From: an uncultured Faecalibacterium sp. | Lineage (GTDB): Bacteria; Bacillota; Clostridia; Oscillospirales; Ruminococcaceae | DNA: 6,583 bases | Direction of reading: 5' to 3' | Assembly (NCBI GenBank): GCA_900765705.1 | Contig: CAAFSR010000304.1 | Coordinates: 1 to 6,583, forward strand | Shown here: positions 5,746-6,583 of the stretch, in pieces | How positions within the stretch are numbered: the first letter of the stretch is position 1 | How the letters are laid out: the number at the start of each line of letters is the position of its first letter | The notes under the pieces: model-generated | The model's database searches: none | Seen by the model: only the letters and a program-made list of their open reading frames with translations | Told to the model about the DNA's origin: nothing | Position numbers and translations under genes: made by a program

Positions 5746-6569
5746 ACGATTCTCTGGCATCCACTCTGGTGCTTTGTGATCTGGATAACCTGCTGCTGGG
5801 CGAGGATGGCAACCTGACTCAGGTGGTGCGGGATGTACTGCAGCTGTTCAGCAACCGTGGCGGCAGACTTACCGTTTTTTCGCAGCGTTCTCCGCGTGCT
5901 GTGCGCTCCATTCTTGGCAGCGTGCGTCTGGCAGCGCCTGCACTGGTGTGCGGCGGCACCATGGCCTACCACTACGCCGACGGCAACCGTGTGCCCCTGT
6001 GCAGCTTTGCCCAGCAGCAGGAGCTTTTTACCTGTCTGCCGGATACCCCCGGCGTGGGCGTTGCGGTGCAGATGCAGGACGGCAGCACCCGCGTGCTGCG
6101 CATGAGCAGCGCACTGGAACGCCACCTGCGGCAGGAGTGGACCCCCTATCTGCTTGCAAACGCCGCCGATATCCACCCCGAGCAGGTGCTGCGTGTGCTG
6201 CTGTATCAGGACAGCAAGTCCGTGCCTCTGATCTCGCTGGCAGAAAAGGCCATCGGGGATCGTGTTGCCCTGCTGGGCGAGCGCATCGCTCCGGACACTC
6301 TGGTTCTTACCCCGAAGCGCATCTCCGGCCGGGAAATGCTGGACACCGTCTGCACGATGGCGCAGGTGGGTGTGGAGCAGGTTCTGGTGCTGGCCAGCAG
6401 TCAGCCTATGCTGGAGCTGGTGCAGGCTGTGGAGCACAGCGCTGTTGCCGCCGATGCTCCGGCAGAGCTGCGCCTTGCCGCCGGGCAGGTCACCCTGACC
6501 GATGCCGCCGGTGGCGCCGCCGTGGAGGTTTTGTACCGTATGGTGCGTGCTGCTGAAAAATCCGTGTAA
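5742..6569 (+). CDS. Cof-type HAD-fold protein with degenerate active site
   Basis: This 275-residue protein is probably cytoplasmic: no signal peptide or membrane segment is seen. Its layout follows Cof-type (class IIB cap) HAD phosphatases. Motif I is LVLCDLDNLLL (D13 and D15 kept; usual DLDGTLL). Motif II is LTVFSQRS (S47; usual TGR). A LVCGGTMAY segment matches the usual CxNGA turn, and a cap-like middle region follows. The C-terminal pattern SAVAADAPAELRLAAGQVTL is typical of the family. Where motif III Lys is expected (VSKG) it has ISGR, and where motif IV GDxxND is expected it has ASSQPM (218-223). Loss of both acidic metal ligands suggests an inactive or repurposed fold. No substrate can be named. 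The gene overlaps the upstream one by 4 bases and is probably translationally coupled to it. Fold confidence is good; function is unknown. Confidence 0.85.
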   Translation: MNDSLASTLVLCDLDNLLLGEDGNLTQVVRDVLQLFSNRGGRLTVFSQRSPRAVRSILGSVRLAAPALVCGGTMAYHYADGNRVPLCSFAQQQELFTCLPDTPGVGVAVQMQDGSTRVLRMSSALERHLRQEWTPYLLANAADIHPEQVLRVLLYQDSKSVPLISLAEKAIGDRVALLGERIAPDTLVLTPKRISGREMLDTVCTMAQVGVEQVLVLASSQPMLELVQAVEHSAVAADAPAELRLAAGQVTLTDAAGGAAVEVLYRMVRAAEKSV

Positions 6570-6571
6570 AA

Positions 6572-6581
6572 TTTGTACAAA
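6572..6581. repeat. 10-bp perfect palindrome at the right edge
   Basis: TTTGTACAAA reads identically on both strands and begins 3 bases after the HAD-like stop. It could start a terminator or an operator in the next intergenic region, but the window ends two bases later. It may be chance. Confidence 0.25.
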
Positions 6582-6583
6582 GC

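Noticed and set aside
5700..6437. 245-codon minus-strand open frame over the HAD-like gene
   Set aside because: Also codon-aligned with the sense gene, which has a perfect Shine-Dalgarno and a recognisable fold; His/Gln-rich composition of the antisense product is typical of a shadow.

Overview
The window is a compact stretch of housekeeping DNA with every gene on the + strand. The order is ylmH (5' truncated), divIVA, ileS, lspA, an RluD-type pseudouridine synthase, and a HAD-fold protein. From ylmH to the pseudouridine synthase this is the classical Firmicutes division/ileS neighbourhood; Bacillus subtilis has ylmH-divIVA-ileS-ylyA-lspA-ylyB-pyrR. The DNA is GC-rich with strong third-position GC bias. 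The proteins look clostridial: the IleRS has non-canonical HIGH/KMSKS signatures and extra CxxC pairs, and DivIVA has a long acidic Ala/Pro/Glu tail. I infer a GC-rich gut member of the Oscillospiraceae (Faecalibacterium/Gemmiger-like). The family-level guess is moderately supported and the genus is a guess from memory of similar proteins.

Layout. Positions 1-560 hold the C-terminal part of YlmH, an S4-domain RNA-binding protein tied to ribosome quality control. After 21 bases, divIVA (582-1400) encodes a pole/septum-targeting coiled-coil scaffold. After a further 36 bases, ileS (1437-4232) starts at TTG. The first three genes look like one transcription unit, ended by a strong intrinsic terminator at 4271-4303. 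lspA (4324-4809) encodes the lipoprotein signal peptidase. It is followed after 3 bases by an RluD-like gene (4813-5745), whose stop overlaps by 4 bases (ATGA) the start of a HAD-like gene (5742-6569). These last three form a second, tightly coupled unit. A good promoter match (TTGACC, 16 bp, TATAAC) lies partly inside the terminator hairpin and would start the second unit with a very short leader.

How the genes relate: cell division and polarity (DivIVA), translation and its quality control (YlmH, IleRS, the 23S rRNA pseudouridine synthase) and envelope lipoprotein maturation (LspA) are grouped as growth-linked housekeeping functions. The last gene is the least ordinary. It keeps the Cof-type HAD layout and the two motif I aspartates but has lost motif III and motif IV residues, so it is probably a weak or dead enzyme. 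It sits where pyrR follows ylyB in Bacillus.

I see no mobile element, CRISPR array, tRNA, rRNA or riboswitch, and no new multi-gene system. The points most worth a second look are the terminator/promoter overlap, the degenerate HAD protein and the altered IleRS signature motifs. No gene-free stretch exceeds about 90 bases.
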